Shown here in pieces: positions 50,986-60,471 of a stretch of DNA of 64,000 nt (its first letter is position 1; each line of letters opens with the position of its first letter). The stretch covers positions 744,001-808,000 of the forward strand of contig CBDCYH010000001.1 of assembly GCA_965224105.1 (NCBI GenBank). The letters are read 5' to 3'. The notes below the pieces were generated by a model. The model worked only from the letters and a program-made list of their open reading frames with translations. It was not told the origin of the DNA and made no database searches. The stretch comes from CBDCYH01 sp965224105. Its GTDB lineage: Bacteria > Bacteroidota > Rhodothermia > Rhodothermales > JABDKH01. A program made the translations under genes and the position numbers.

Positions 50986-51465
50986 CTAGTCTAACCTGGA
51001 CAAGATTTCAGCAGTGTGGTCGGCTGTTTTCGGTCTCTTAAAAACATGTACGATTTTTCCATCTGCACCTATCAAGAATGTGGTTCGCTTGATCCCCATC
51101 TTTTTGCGGCCGTACATATTCTTTTCACCCCACGCACCGTACTTATTTAGAATTCTCTTATCCGTATCTGCTATCAAAGGAAACGGAAGCGAAAATTTGT
51201 CTGCAAAACGCTGGTGCGACTCTTCTGAATCTGCCGAGACTCCTACGACAGCGATTCCTCTTTCTTGCAATGCCGACCAGTTGTCACGAAGATTGCAGGC
51301 CTGCTTTGTGCACCCTGGTGTGTTGTCTTTAGGATAGAAATAGAGAACAACAGGCCTACCTTTGAAATCGGCCAAGGATGTTTTTCCGCCGTGCTGGTTA
51401 GTGCCTGAGAAGTTTGGAGCTTTATCGCCCGGTGCGGGCATCGCGGAATTCGTCGCTGATCGCAT
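50986..51465 (-). CDS. bcp: Thioredoxin-dependent peroxiredoxin of the Bcp/PrxQ type
   Basis: Reduces hydrogen peroxide and organic peroxides with thioredoxin. 159 aa. The peroxidatic site is Cys52 in YPKDNTPGCTKQACNLRDNW and the resolving Cys57 lies five residues on, the alpha2-type PrxQ arrangement. TTFLIGADGKIVHVF near the C-terminus matches the family. The first ATG gives 8 residues before MPAPGDKAPNFSG, so a second start at 51441 is also reasonable. It is a cytoplasmic enzyme within the seven-gene unit. Confidence 0.93.
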   Translation of the reverse strand: MRSATNSAMPAPGDKAPNFSGTNQHGGKTSLADFKGRPVVLYFYPKDNTPGCTKQACNLRDNWSALQERGIAVVGVSADSEESHQRFADKFSLPFPLIADTDKRILNKYGAWGEKNMYGRKKMGIKRTTFLIGADGKIVHVFKRPKTADHTAEILSRLD

Positions 51466-51519
51466 TTCTACTGATTCAGTTTGTGTTAATAGGACAAACC
51501 TGCGCCGGCGACACAGCCC

Positions 51520-52335
51520 TCACTCGGCTTTGTTCAGACGCCAGTTATATTTAAGATACCTGACGCGATATTCGCCATTCTTGAGTTTCTCTCTTATTTC
51601 GCTGTCCAATACGAACCGAGAGATGAAAGTCTGAACTTCATCGGCAGAGTCGCCGAAGTCGGATCGGAACCACTTAAAGATTTTTGAGATCTTGATCTCC
51701 CCTTCTTTGGAGGGAATCCTGTTTTTGGCGCTATCATTGAGAAAATCAACACCCTGATCCTGTAGCTGCGCATCCAGCTCTCCGCCCCTAAAGGCTTCTG
51801 ATCGCAATTTCGGACAACTCATTGCCGCGCATACGATTGCGAAGTGTATTCTGGGTTCATCAAACTTCTTTCGAAGGATCTGGTGTTCAACGTAATCGAG
51901 GGAGAGGTCACCATCCCCGAACCGAAGAAATTTCTTCTTCCATGGGCTGTTAATTTTTGGTAACGCAATAGATACCCCGGGTATTCTAACCGGAGTGATG
52001 CGTCGAATACTTTTTACGGGATAATGGTCAACAATGAGTTTAAGTGTCCCCGCGTTATATAGATTGATCCAGAATGCAATCTCCGCGTCCCTCCCAAGCC
52101 GTGAAGTATCAACCTCGGCCGCCCGCGCCAAGTACTCGTCGAGCCTTCCATCATCAAGCATCGAAAGATAATTCACCAGACCCTGATCAGTCACATGGTC
52201 TGCCAGAACGCTGTCCAGCAGGTCATCCAGGTTGGAGATTGGCTGCTCTTGGGACCAGGCGTCGGCCATCGTCGCGCATGCAAAAAGGAGGATGCTTAAT
52301 GCAAGCGCCACCCGGCCTATTCTCCAGCGGGTCAT
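51520..52335 (-). CDS. DUF547 protein, exported
   Basis: 271 aa from the ATG at 52335, which forms TGATG with the E1 stop and is therefore probably coupled to it. A signal peptide (ALALSILLFACATMADA) precedes a DUF547 domain. Its marks are LVNYLSMLDDGRLDEYL, EIAFWINLYNAGTLK and HFAIVCAAMSCPKL, with a conserved His, Cys and Asn set that resembles transglutaminase-like folds. The function is unknown; related proteins occur widely in Gram-negative bacteria and plants. The Cys in CAAMSC could be catalytic, but that is inference. Confidence 0.88.
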   Translation of the reverse strand: MTRWRIGRVALALSILLFACATMADAWSQEQPISNLDDLLDSVLADHVTDQGLVNYLSMLDDGRLDEYLARAAEVDTSRLGRDAEIAFWINLYNAGTLKLIVDHYPVKSIRRITPVRIPGVSIALPKINSPWKKKFLRFGDGDLSLDYVEHQILRKKFDEPRIHFAIVCAAMSCPKLRSEAFRGGELDAQLQDQGVDFLNDSAKNRIPSKEGEIKISKIFKWFRSDFGDSADEVQTFISRFVLDSEIREKLKNGEYRVRYLKYNWRLNKAE

Positions 52336-54314
52336 CAAAAGTTAAGCACTTCGTTAATCGTGGCGGATAGCCGACCTTTTGCCGAATATATCTCTTGTTC
52401 CAGATTGATCGAAAAAGGAATGGGTGTATCCAACCCACATACCCGCATTACGGGCGCATCCAACGTCCCAAAAAGGTGTTCGGATATTTCGGCAGCCAGT
52501 TCGCCGCCAAATCCAGCCGTCCGACTGGCCTCGTGTAGTACGATGGCCTTGTTCGTTTTTCCGATCGATTCAAAAACGGTATCACGATCCCACGGGATGA
52601 GCGTTCGTAGATCGACCACCTCTATTTCGATGCCTGACTCCGAGAGGTCCGCGGCTGCCTCTATGGCCCAATGAACACCTACACCATACGTGACGATGGT
52701 TAGCGCATCGCCTTGCCGGGCAACATCAGCCGTGCCAAGCGGAACCGTGTACAGGCCTTCCGGCACCATTCCTTTGACGCTACGGTAAAGAAACTTGTGT
52801 TCGAAAAAGAGCACAGGATTGGGGTCAAGAATAGATGATGCCAGCAGACCCTTTGCATCCGCCGGACTGGAGGGCACTACAACTTTTAATCCAGGAACGT
52901 GACAAAACCAGGCTTCGATCGACTCAGAGTGGAACGGTCCGGCACCGATCCCTCCACCGAATGGTGCCCTGATCGTAACAGGAAGTGGCTGGCCCCATCG
53001 ATAATGAGTTGTCGCAAGGTTGTGCACGACCTGATGGAATCCGCACGTAATAAAATCTGCGTATTGAATTTCAACGATTGGAGAGAACCCTTCGATTGCC
53101 AAGCCCATGCCGGCTCCCAGTATTCCGCTTTCGATGATCGGGGTGTTCCGAACGCGCTCGCCCCCGAACTCTTCAACAAAGTCGTTGGTTACTTTAAACA
53201 CGCCACCATATTCCGCGATATCCTGCCCAAGCAGTACCGTTTTCGGCAGCTCGCGCATGGATAGACGCAAACCGTCACTGATTGCATCGATAAAGCGCAT
53301 TTCGTTGGCTTTTCCATTCGATGCTACCGGCTGTGCCGTCGCCGGTGCGTACACAGCGGCCGTTTCTAACGCGAGGTCGCTCTCTACGAGCGGCTGCTCC
53401 AAAGCGAACTCAGCCGCTTCGTCCACGTCGGCGACCAATTGTGCTTCCACCGCTTCGAGCTCGGATTCGTCCTTTCCGTTTTGCAAAACCCAGTTGCGAA
53501 AGTGAAGTACGGGATCCTTTTCGGCCCACTCATCCATCAGATCTTGAGGCACGTATTTAGTCCCCGATGCCTCTTCGTGCCCTCGCATTCGGAACGTCTT
53601 CATCTCGAGCAACGTCGGTCCCTCTCCGAAGCGAGCCCGTCTAGCTGCCCGCTCGACAGCTTCGATGACGTCAAGCAAGTTGTTGCCGTCCACGATTTTA
53701 CCAGGCATCCCGTAGCCCTTGGCCGCATCAGCAAGATCAACAACAGCCATGGCATCGGATGTGGGCGTAGACAGCCCGTAGCCGTTATTCTCAACGACGA
53801 AAATGACTGGCAATTTCCAGGCGGCAGCGAGATTCAGAGCTTCGTGAAAATCTCCCTCCCTGGACGCTCCTTCCCCGCAGAACGCAAGAGCCAAACCTGA
53901 TGACTCGTCCAGTTCCGCCGCCAACCCCAGTCCGCACGCAACCGGCAACATTGCTGCCATATGCGAAATCATCCCAACGATTTTCTTTTCTGGAAGGCCG
54001 AAATGGAACGTGCGATCGCGTCCATTGGTGTAGCCCCCATCTTTCCCCATCAACTGACAGAACAACTCATACAATGGCACACCACGCGTCGTCCAGACAC
54101 CCAGGTTGCGGTGGGTTGGAAGGACGTAATCTGTTTCCGACAGAGCAAGGGTACAGCCAACGGCGATCGCCTCCTGGCCGTATCCACTGAACCACTTCGA
54201 GATCTTGTTCTGCCTGATAAGGCGAAGCATCTTTGTCTCGATTGTTCTGGGTAGCATCAATGCTCGGTAGAGATCGATCAAGTCCAACTCTGCGAGTACA
54301 GATTTTCGCTGCAT
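52335..54314 (-). CDS. Fused 2-oxoacid dehydrogenase E1 alpha/beta
   Basis: ThDP-dependent decarboxylase of a pyruvate or branched-chain 2-oxoacid dehydrogenase complex, 659 aa. Residues about 1-300 are E1-alpha: GYGQEAIAVG, GRDRTFHF and the ThDP-Mg motif CGEGASREGDFHEAL ending near ENNGYGLSTP. Residues about 335-659 are E1-beta: LLGQDIAEYGGVFKVT, NTPIIESGILGAGMGLAIEG, and FGGELAAEISEHLF. In most bacteria these are two genes; the fused form is common in Bacteroidota-like genomes. E2 and E3 are not nearby. It follows the sugar transferase gene by 10 bases and is coupled to the DUF547 gene. Confidence 0.93.
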   Translation of the reverse strand: MQRKSVLAELDLIDLYRALMLPRTIETKMLRLIRQNKISKWFSGYGQEAIAVGCTLALSETDYVLPTHRNLGVWTTRGVPLYELFCQLMGKDGGYTNGRDRTFHFGLPEKKIVGMISHMAAMLPVACGLGLAAELDESSGLALAFCGEGASREGDFHEALNLAAAWKLPVIFVVENNGYGLSTPTSDAMAVVDLADAAKGYGMPGKIVDGNNLLDVIEAVERAARRARFGEGPTLLEMKTFRMRGHEEASGTKYVPQDLMDEWAEKDPVLHFRNWVLQNGKDESELEAVEAQLVADVDEAAEFALEQPLVESDLALETAAVYAPATAQPVASNGKANEMRFIDAISDGLRLSMRELPKTVLLGQDIAEYGGVFKVTNDFVEEFGGERVRNTPIIESGILGAGMGLAIEGFSPIVEIQYADFITCGFHQVVHNLATTHYRWGQPLPVTIRAPFGGGIGAGPFHSESIEAWFCHVPGLKVVVPSSPADAKGLLASSILDPNPVLFFEHKFLYRSVKGMVPEGLYTVPLGTADVARQGDALTIVTYGVGVHWAIEAAADLSESGIEIEVVDLRTLIPWDRDTVFESIGKTNKAIVLHEASRTAGFGGELAAEISEHLFGTLDAPVMRVCGLDTPIPFSINLEQEIYSAKGRLSATINEVLNF

Positions 54315-54324
54315 TGATAAATTC

Positions 54325-55779
54325 CTATTGGCCTTTTCCGGTGACGGCGATTCGGATCGTCCTCAAGAGGATCTTGAAATCCATCCTCAGACTCATGTTC
54401 TCAATATAGAAGAGATCGTACTTAACTTTCTGCTGAACATCCGCGAGACTTTCGTCATATTTCCATTTCACCTGAGCCCATCCTGTGATACCCGGCTTCA
54501 CCCTGTGGCGTCGATTGTATAGCGGGATTTCGTCGCGAAGTGCGTCTACAAAATATGGTCTTTCCGGGCGCGGGCCGACAAGAGACATATCTCCTTTGAG
54601 CACATTCACCAACTGAGGAACCTCGTCCAGCCGCGTTTTCCGAAGCCATCGGCCGAACGCGGTATATCTCGGATCGTTCTCTGTTGCCCAAACCGGACCG
54701 GTACTCGCTTCTGCATTCTCCAGCATTGTCCTGTACTTGAGAATCGTAAACACTTTCCCGTGTTGACCAACACGACGTTGTTTATAAATTGCTGGACCGG
54801 TTGATGTGACCCGCACAACGATCGCAAATAGAATCCAAACTGGCAGCCCGATAACCAATACCAGCGCAGAACTTACAATGTCGATAAGCCGCTTCGTGCT
54901 TTGCTCCCAGGCAGGCATCGGGACAGGGAAAACCTCAATCAGCGGAAGGCCGTAGATGTGTTCGGTTCTTGCCATACCTCCGATAATGGTATAGAAATCC
55001 GGCACGAGTTTCAGCGCTACCTGCTTGCCGTCACAATATCTTAGGACCTCCACAAGCTCATCGTGATCGTCGGGACCAAGCGCGATAAGAACATCCTGGA
55101 CGTGAAGCTCATCTATAAGATTGGGAAGGTCGGAGATGGAGTATACCTTCTTCATGGTTGACGCCGGAGGCTGGGCGATCCCGACTCCGTTTCCGTTTTG
55201 CGGACTCCCTACGCCATAACCATCATCATCACCATAGGACCGGTGGCCCAACTGAACAGCACCGACTACCTCGAGACCGGCTTCTGGATATCTGGACACC
55301 TCCTCATGGAATGATTGAACTCGATCACCGAACCCCACAATAAGTGCCCGGTGCCTCCCTTTCCCCTGCATGATGAGAAGCTTCTGGATCGAGCGCACGA
55401 TCGTCCGACCAAAAGCAACAGATCCAAAAACTGTGAGCCAGTAAAAAAGGATCGCGATACGTGTCGACCCAGGCCGTAGTGCGTCAATGTACTTTGCGAA
55501 TACAAGAATGAGGATGCCGACCGAGACGACCTTCAGCAGCAGAACCAACTCGTCAAACCTACTCTCCGCATACCGCTCACCATACAGGCCGAAGAAGAAA
55601 AAGAGCATAAGCCAGTAGACCGTAAGTACCAACGACGGAACCCAGATGAGCGTAGGGAACGCGTCGGGTACACCAAACCACTGCCACTGGAATTTTACCT
55701 GGTACTGGAGGGCGTACGCGAGGGTAAGCGCAGCAATGTCCACGACCAGGAGGGATATTAGCTCGGTCTTGCGAGACAA
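54325..55779 (-). CDS. Polyprenyl-phosphate sugar-1-phosphate transferase for exopolysaccharide
   Basis: 484 aa, a WbaP/WcaJ-like initiating enzyme. It has four or five N-terminal helices, a Rossmann-like middle (HRALIVGFGDRVQSF) and a C-terminal Bac_transf domain. The last shows KRLIDIVSSALVLVIGLP, KYRTMLENAE, TRLDEVPQLVNVLKGDMSL and GPRPERPYF, then HRVKPGITGWAQV. It transfers a sugar phosphate from a nucleotide sugar to undecaprenyl phosphate and starts a surface polysaccharide unit. A Wzi-like barrel lies divergently upstream and a GT2 enzyme nearby, which fits a polysaccharide role. It is the first gene of the minus-strand run to 47410. Confidence 0.93.
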   Translation of the reverse strand: MSRKTELISLLVVDIAALTLAYALQYQVKFQWQWFGVPDAFPTLIWVPSLVLTVYWLMLFFFFGLYGERYAESRFDELVLLLKVVSVGILILVFAKYIDALRPGSTRIAILFYWLTVFGSVAFGRTIVRSIQKLLIMQGKGRHRALIVGFGDRVQSFHEEVSRYPEAGLEVVGAVQLGHRSYGDDDGYGVGSPQNGNGVGIAQPPASTMKKVYSISDLPNLIDELHVQDVLIALGPDDHDELVEVLRYCDGKQVALKLVPDFYTIIGGMARTEHIYGLPLIEVFPVPMPAWEQSTKRLIDIVSSALVLVIGLPVWILFAIVVRVTSTGPAIYKQRRVGQHGKVFTILKYRTMLENAEASTGPVWATENDPRYTAFGRWLRKTRLDEVPQLVNVLKGDMSLVGPRPERPYFVDALRDEIPLYNRRHRVKPGITGWAQVKWKYDESLADVQQKVKYDLFYIENMSLRMDFKILLRTIRIAVTGKGQ

Positions 55780-55899
55780 GGAATTATCGGCTTGAATCTA
55801 CTATCTTTTCTCGGCCCATTTCACCTCAACCAAAGACACTGCACGAGGTTGGCCCAGGTGCCAAACGGGAATTTTCGTCGTTGTTAAGTACAATCGGAT

Positions 55900-57462
55900 A
55901 TGTCGTTCCAGCGAAAAGTAGTCATTATTGCACTCTTCGTGTGTGTACTCGCGCCAGCTACATTCAGTTCGGCTCATGCCCAACAATACTCCGCCCGGCC
56001 GATTGAGGTTGGCGATTGGCGATACACCCTCATCCAGCGACTGCAGGAGGCGGGATTGCTGCAGAAGTTGCATCCCACCAGGCTCCCCTACACTCACGCG
56101 GGTGTAGCTCGGGCTCTTGATGCTCTAGACGGTCGAGACATTCTGCCTGAAAGGCGTAGGGTTGCTGATGAGCTCCGATCAAGCCTGCAGATTGCCCCCG
56201 AGAGAGGGAAAAACCTTGTCCTTCACGGGCAGCTTGAGGTCGGCGCACGCGCTGCCAATTCGGACCGGCTAGACGCGCTTCGTCCCATCCGCGATGAGGC
56301 ATTCGCATACCAAAATGCCTCTGCGAAGTTGTCTGCCGATTTTGGAAAACTGTTTGCACAAGCAGGAGCTCGCCACGACCGCTATTACGACAGCGATCCG
56401 GATGGGCTTGACGCTGCCAACAGACTCATGTCAAGAAGTGAAAGCAACTACCTCGGTTACCAGGGAAAATTTATCCGAGCATTGATTGGACGTGTTTCTA
56501 ATCACTGGTCATCGGTATCCGGGCAAGGACTCTTCGTAAGTGGCAATCCACTAAGTTTCGACCATGCGTTGGTTACACTCGGTACCGCGAGGATCAGCAT
56601 GACAGCACTTATGGGCGAACTTGACAGCATCACGGAGGATGGGCGCTTTACTGGTGCAGCAGGTGCGGACTCCGTTGCTGGTAATCGGAAACGTTTTTTG
56701 TTTTCTCACCGTCTCGACTTCCGGCCAAACGAACAGTGGTCCATAACGATTCTCGAGTCGGTAGTTTTCTCGGGTCAGAACGCCGGGCCTTCACTGAAGT
56801 ACCTGAATCCACTACACGTACATGGAATCGAGCTCGACAACAAACCGAAGAACGAGGAGAACAACGGGTTGGTTGGGTTGATGATTTGGCACCGAAGAAC
56901 CTCGGCTTCCTTCCTCGGAGAACTTATGCTCGACGATTTTGATTTCCTGGGTGAGGGAAATGAAAAACCAAGTATCGCCGCACACGCATCACTGACTAGC
57001 ACGCTCGGTCCCGGCACTCTTCGGCTCGGTTCGACAATAGTAACCGCTCGGGCATATAATTCGCATCAGCAAGAAGGGTCCTACCTGTACCTACTGAGAG
57101 GCATCGGAACACAGTTTTCCGACTACGTGCACGGCAGGCTCGCGTTCTCGTACTATGCAGACCACGTTCTACCCAACTTATCTATCGAACCGGGAATTGA
57201 CTACCTCGCGCAGGGTGAGGCTGATTTCCGTCAACTCCTTCCAGATAGAGATTCGAATGTTGGAACTATTCTAACCGGAACGGTCGAACGAACGCTGCGG
57301 GCATCCACGAAGCTCTCGGTGTCAAACGACCGATTTAATGTATTGCTGGATGTGGGAATCAACAGTGTGGATAATCACGGTCACGCGGTGGGCATAAGCA
57401 AGACCCGATTTGTCGGCACCGTGTCGATGAGCCTCCGTCTTGACGCCAGGCATTCCTACTAG
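55900..57462 (+). CDS. Wzi-like outer-membrane capsule assembly barrel
   Basis: 520 aa with an N-terminal signal (IALFVCVLAPATFSSAHA, cleaved before QQYS). The start of the mature chain (DWRYTLIQRLQEAGLLQKL) is a helix pair seen in Bacteroidota Wzi-like proteins. About 18 alternating strands follow, ending VSMSLRLDARHSY, and RDSNVGTILTGTVERT lies near the end. Wzi helps attach capsule to the cell surface. The position next to a polysaccharide-initiating transferase supports the call, but the barrel family was identified by pattern only. The gene stands alone between divergent and convergent neighbours. Confidence 0.72.
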   Translation: MSFQRKVVIIALFVCVLAPATFSSAHAQQYSARPIEVGDWRYTLIQRLQEAGLLQKLHPTRLPYTHAGVARALDALDGRDILPERRRVADELRSSLQIAPERGKNLVLHGQLEVGARAANSDRLDALRPIRDEAFAYQNASAKLSADFGKLFAQAGARHDRYYDSDPDGLDAANRLMSRSESNYLGYQGKFIRALIGRVSNHWSSVSGQGLFVSGNPLSFDHALVTLGTARISMTALMGELDSITEDGRFTGAAGADSVAGNRKRFLFSHRLDFRPNEQWSITILESVVFSGQNAGPSLKYLNPLHVHGIELDNKPKNEENNGLVGLMIWHRRTSASFLGELMLDDFDFLGEGNEKPSIAAHASLTSTLGPGTLRLGSTIVTARAYNSHQQEGSYLYLLRGIGTQFSDYVHGRLAFSYYADHVLPNLSIEPGIDYLAQGEADFRQLLPDRDSNVGTILTGTVERTLRASTKLSVSNDRFNVLLDVGINSVDNHGHAVGISKTRFVGTVSMSLRLDARHSY

Positions 57463-57472
57463 GGAGTCTTGC

Positions 57473-58225
57473 CTATTCGAGTCTGAATTTGAACGAGATA
57501 ATCCCGGTCTGATTCTCCTGCGGCGCGTTGCTGGGAAGAGCATTGAACCGCCATTCCCGAAGCGTCTCCATTACGGCAGCCTCCAGTGCGGGGTTGCCTT
57601 TGATAAGGGGTATTCGGCTGATTACCTGTCCCTGGGGGTTCACCGTAACGCGAACGCGAATTACTGCGTTTACCTTCTCCGCGTACGGCGGCAACGGGGC
57701 AGTTACGGGAATTCGGTTGAGACCTTCGATCGAAAACGGGGCGGTCTTCTCTGCCGTTGAGCCTTCACCGTCTTCTCCCGATGATTCTCCATCGTCACCT
57801 TCTGCATCTCCGGACGATTGAGGAGCCACCTGGTCGGCTGTAGACGGCTCATCATCCACCGCATCTGTAGACTGATCCTGCACCTCGGGTGAAATTGCCT
57901 CTGCATCGGTTGATGCTACTGATTCTTCGTCTACAATCTCCTGTGCTTGATCTGGAAGGTCAACTGGGCGCGCTTCCTCCGGCGCGTTGGTTTGGTCATC
58001 GGTTGTCTCTTCGGTGGTCTCCGCTTCCTCGCTTTCCACTTCTTCCTCAGCGGGATTCTCTGCCTGTTGTACTGGTCGACCCTCGGCGATAGGTCCAAAG
58101 TCGACCTCCACAAATCCCGCCGCCGGTTGGTCGGCCGCGGCAATAGTGAGGGTCGAGAAAAGCAACAAAAGGAGCGCGTGCACGGCAACACTGACGCCCA
58201 ATCCGATATAGTCGTTTTTCTTCAT
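57473..58225 (-). CDS. tonB: TonB energy transducer
   Basis: 250 aa with a classic TonB plan. A short cytoplasmic end (MKKNDYIG) precedes one helix (SVAVHALLLLLFSTLTIA) with the VAVH-type His that couples to ExbB/ExbD. A long linker of about 110 residues is very acidic (E, D, T, S), and only weakly proline-rich. The C-terminal domain has PPYAEKVNAVIRVRVTVNPQ and REWRFNALPSN. It should pass energy to outer-membrane receptors, but no exbB/exbD or receptor is near. The stop lies 10 bases from the convergent Wzi-like stop; the GT2 gene lies 36 bases upstream. Confidence 0.9.
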   Translation of the reverse strand: MKKNDYIGLGVSVAVHALLLLLFSTLTIAAADQPAAGFVEVDFGPIAEGRPVQQAENPAEEEVESEEAETTEETTDDQTNAPEEARPVDLPDQAQEIVDEESVASTDAEAISPEVQDQSTDAVDDEPSTADQVAPQSSGDAEGDDGESSGEDGEGSTAEKTAPFSIEGLNRIPVTAPLPPYAEKVNAVIRVRVTVNPQGQVISRIPLIKGNPALEAAVMETLREWRFNALPSNAPQENQTGIISFKFRLE

Positions 58226-58261
58226 AGGAGTGGTACGAGCTGGAGGGAGTTTCGATTCCGG

Positions 58262-59242
58262 CTAGCTCAATTTGGTCTTTTCGGCGATTGGAGTGGTTAT
58301 TCTTGCGCCAGACTTCCACACCTCCTGCAAAATGTACCTGGGCCGGCCTTTCACCTCATCATATACACGGGCGAGATAGACCCCGACGATTCCGAGGAAA
58401 AATAACTGTAGTCCCCCAAATAACAGGATCGCAAAGAGTATGGATGCCCAGCCGGGGATGGTAGAAGTAGTAAATAATTTGAGGAAAACCACCCAGACCA
58501 AGCCAGCGGCGGCGAGTATCGACATGCCGAACCCGACTCTCACGGCAAGCTTCAGCGGCTTGTCTGAAAAGGCAGTTATCGAGTTGATCGCCAGAGATAT
58601 CATCTTTCTCATGGGGTACTTTGTGATTCCAGCTTCGCGCGGCTGTCGATCATATTCAACTCCAATTTGCTCGAAGCCCATCCACGACGTCAACCCGCGA
58701 ACGTAGGGTTGATGTTCACCTAGCGAATTAAAAACATCGAGGGCTTTTCTACCGATCAAGCGGAAGTCACCTGCATTTTCGGGCGCGCTAATACTGGTCA
58801 TCCTGGAAAAAACCTTATAGAAAAACGCAGAGCCGTTGCGTTTTAGTATCGAGTCAGGTTTTCGAGTACGCCGCACTCCGTATACCACCTCGTACCCTGA
58901 TCGCCATTGCGCGACCATGCCATTTATCGTTTCCAACGGGTCCTGGAGGTCGGCATCGAGAACGACGGCGGCATCGGTTGTGACGGCACGAAGTCCTGCG
59001 GCAATTGCTAACTGCTGTCCGAAGTTTCGAGAGAACCGGATTAACGTATAGCCATCAAGGTCTGCGACCAGATCTTTGACGAGACCAGCGCTATCGTCGG
59101 TACATCCATCATCAACCAGAATAACCTGTTCGATTGCCGGTTGAACTTTTTTGAAAGATTCGATTTCCTGGATGAGCCTCGGGAGCATTTCCTGCTCGTT
59201 GAAAAGCGGAATTACAAGAGATATCGAATTCTTGTTGGTCAT
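58262..59242 (-). CDS. GT2 family glycosyltransferase, DPM1/ArnC-like
   Basis: 326 aa. A GT-A domain occupies about 1-215: ISLVIPLFNEQEMLPRLI, VDDGCTDDSAGLV and the metal site VVLDADLQDPLETI. Two C-terminal transmembrane helices lie at about 233-260 and 265-300, the latter with LFGGLQLFFLGIVG followed by the family YLARVYDEVKGRP signature. Such enzymes transfer a sugar from a nucleotide sugar to undecaprenyl phosphate. It lies between tonB and the PorV-like gene on the same strand. The sugar and the final product cannot be read here. Confidence 0.92.
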   Translation of the reverse strand: MTNKNSISLVIPLFNEQEMLPRLIQEIESFKKVQPAIEQVILVDDGCTDDSAGLVKDLVADLDGYTLIRFSRNFGQQLAIAAGLRAVTTDAAVVLDADLQDPLETINGMVAQWRSGYEVVYGVRRTRKPDSILKRNGSAFFYKVFSRMTSISAPENAGDFRLIGRKALDVFNSLGEHQPYVRGLTSWMGFEQIGVEYDRQPREAGITKYPMRKMISLAINSITAFSDKPLKLAVRVGFGMSILAAAGLVWVVFLKLFTTSTIPGWASILFAILLFGGLQLFFLGIVGVYLARVYDEVKGRPRYILQEVWKSGARITTPIAEKTKLS

Positions 59243-59270
59243 TTAGAACCCGGTTGTCCTGACAATCCCG

Positions 59271-60365
59271 TCAGTCGCTTTGCCCGTTCCTCTTGAGACC
59301 AGGCTGCTGCAAAGACAGTCTGAGTGAAATCCGATGGGAGTAGCCCAGATCTGACGCGAGGCCTGCAAAATCGCCGAACCCGTAATCAAGTGCAAGCTGT
59401 CTGAGTTGGACACCCATCCCGACGGAGGGCGTGAGGTCGATTCCAAATTCTTCGGAATGGGAGATCCTGTTTAGGCCGGCCCGAAAAAATAGCAGATCGT
59501 TAACACTGTACTCTGCACCGAGTCTTGGATGAAATGATATTTCCCCAAGGTTTGGGGCAAAACTTTTTTGACCGTCGAATGCAAGGTCAACATCCAACCC
59601 GATCGTCAAATCGTTGTTGGCCACGGGCAGAATAACACCGGAGCCAATTCGGACTACTGGGAGAACCAATTCCGTTCCGCCTTCCGGCAACTCATCGCCG
59701 AAGACATCCGAAATATTCTTCAGCTCGTTTTGGTCTACGCTCCAGCTTTGCAACATGGTTGACAAATCCTGAACGTTCACACCGAGTAAATAGCGTCCCG
59801 CTTGATACTGGGCACCGACATCGAATGAGTACCCCCAGGCCGAGGCAAAATCTCCGATTGACCTTCGGATAATCTTTGCAGTAACTCCGAGTGAAAGATT
59901 GCTGGGCAAGCGTCGACTGTAGCCGACAAAGAAGGCCATATCCGCCGCGGAGAATGATTCGAAAAAACTCTCCGGATTGGGTTTCGGCTGGTCTCGCTCG
60001 GAATCCCACGCGTCAAGTGTGTTCTTAATGTCGTTGACACCGCTTCTAAAAAATGAAATCCCAACGGTTGATTCTTCGGAAACGGGCAACGCAGCGCTTG
60101 CATAATCAAAGGAGACTACCCCCGCAAATCTCTCTGAATGCATGTAGGCAATTTCGGGGTACTCAAGATGACTGAGCCCGGCTGGATTCCAATAGCCAGC
60201 AGTTACGTCGTGAGTGAGTCCTACCGTCGCGCCTCCCATTGCCAGGGCCCGGGCACCAACTCCGCCAGCGAGGAAGTCAGCACCATACTTGGCGATGGTT
60301 TGCCCTGAAGCGTCGGTCAGGAGAAAACCAGATAGGAAAAGGATGTGTAGGAGGCGGATTTTCAT
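59271..60365 (-). CDS. PorV/PorQ family outer-membrane beta-barrel protein
   Basis: 364 aa with an N-terminal signal (LLHILFLSGFLLTDASG). The PorV/PorQ mark follows at once: FLAGGVGARALAMGGATVGL with AGYWNPAGLSHL, the same start as FadL-like barrels of this group. Around 14 alternating strands follow, ending GYSHRISLRLSLQQPG. In the type IX secretion system PorV shuttles cargo to the surface, but many relatives have no such link and no other por or spr genes are visible here. It probably lies in the outer membrane. It lies 28 bases upstream of the GT2 gene. Confidence 0.85.
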   Translation of the reverse strand: MKIRLLHILFLSGFLLTDASGQTIAKYGADFLAGGVGARALAMGGATVGLTHDVTAGYWNPAGLSHLEYPEIAYMHSERFAGVVSFDYASAALPVSEESTVGISFFRSGVNDIKNTLDAWDSERDQPKPNPESFFESFSAADMAFFVGYSRRLPSNLSLGVTAKIIRRSIGDFASAWGYSFDVGAQYQAGRYLLGVNVQDLSTMLQSWSVDQNELKNISDVFGDELPEGGTELVLPVVRIGSGVILPVANNDLTIGLDVDLAFDGQKSFAPNLGEISFHPRLGAEYSVNDLLFFRAGLNRISHSEEFGIDLTPSVGMGVQLRQLALDYGFGDFAGLASDLGYSHRISLRLSLQQPGLKRNGQSD

Positions 60366-60471
60366 ATTCGAGTTGCTGATGTTGCCCTAACCGCTATTGC
60401 TTCCTGCCGTTCCCCGGGTTTGGCCGGGTCCCAGAAAGGTATCGGATATTTTTGCAGGTCCTTTGCCCCTT

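Noticed and set aside
59271..60365. Evidence for a type IX secretion system
   Set aside because: A PorV/PorQ-like barrel alone is not enough; no PorK/L/M/N/T or Sov genes and no clear T9SS C-terminal sorting signals were seen.
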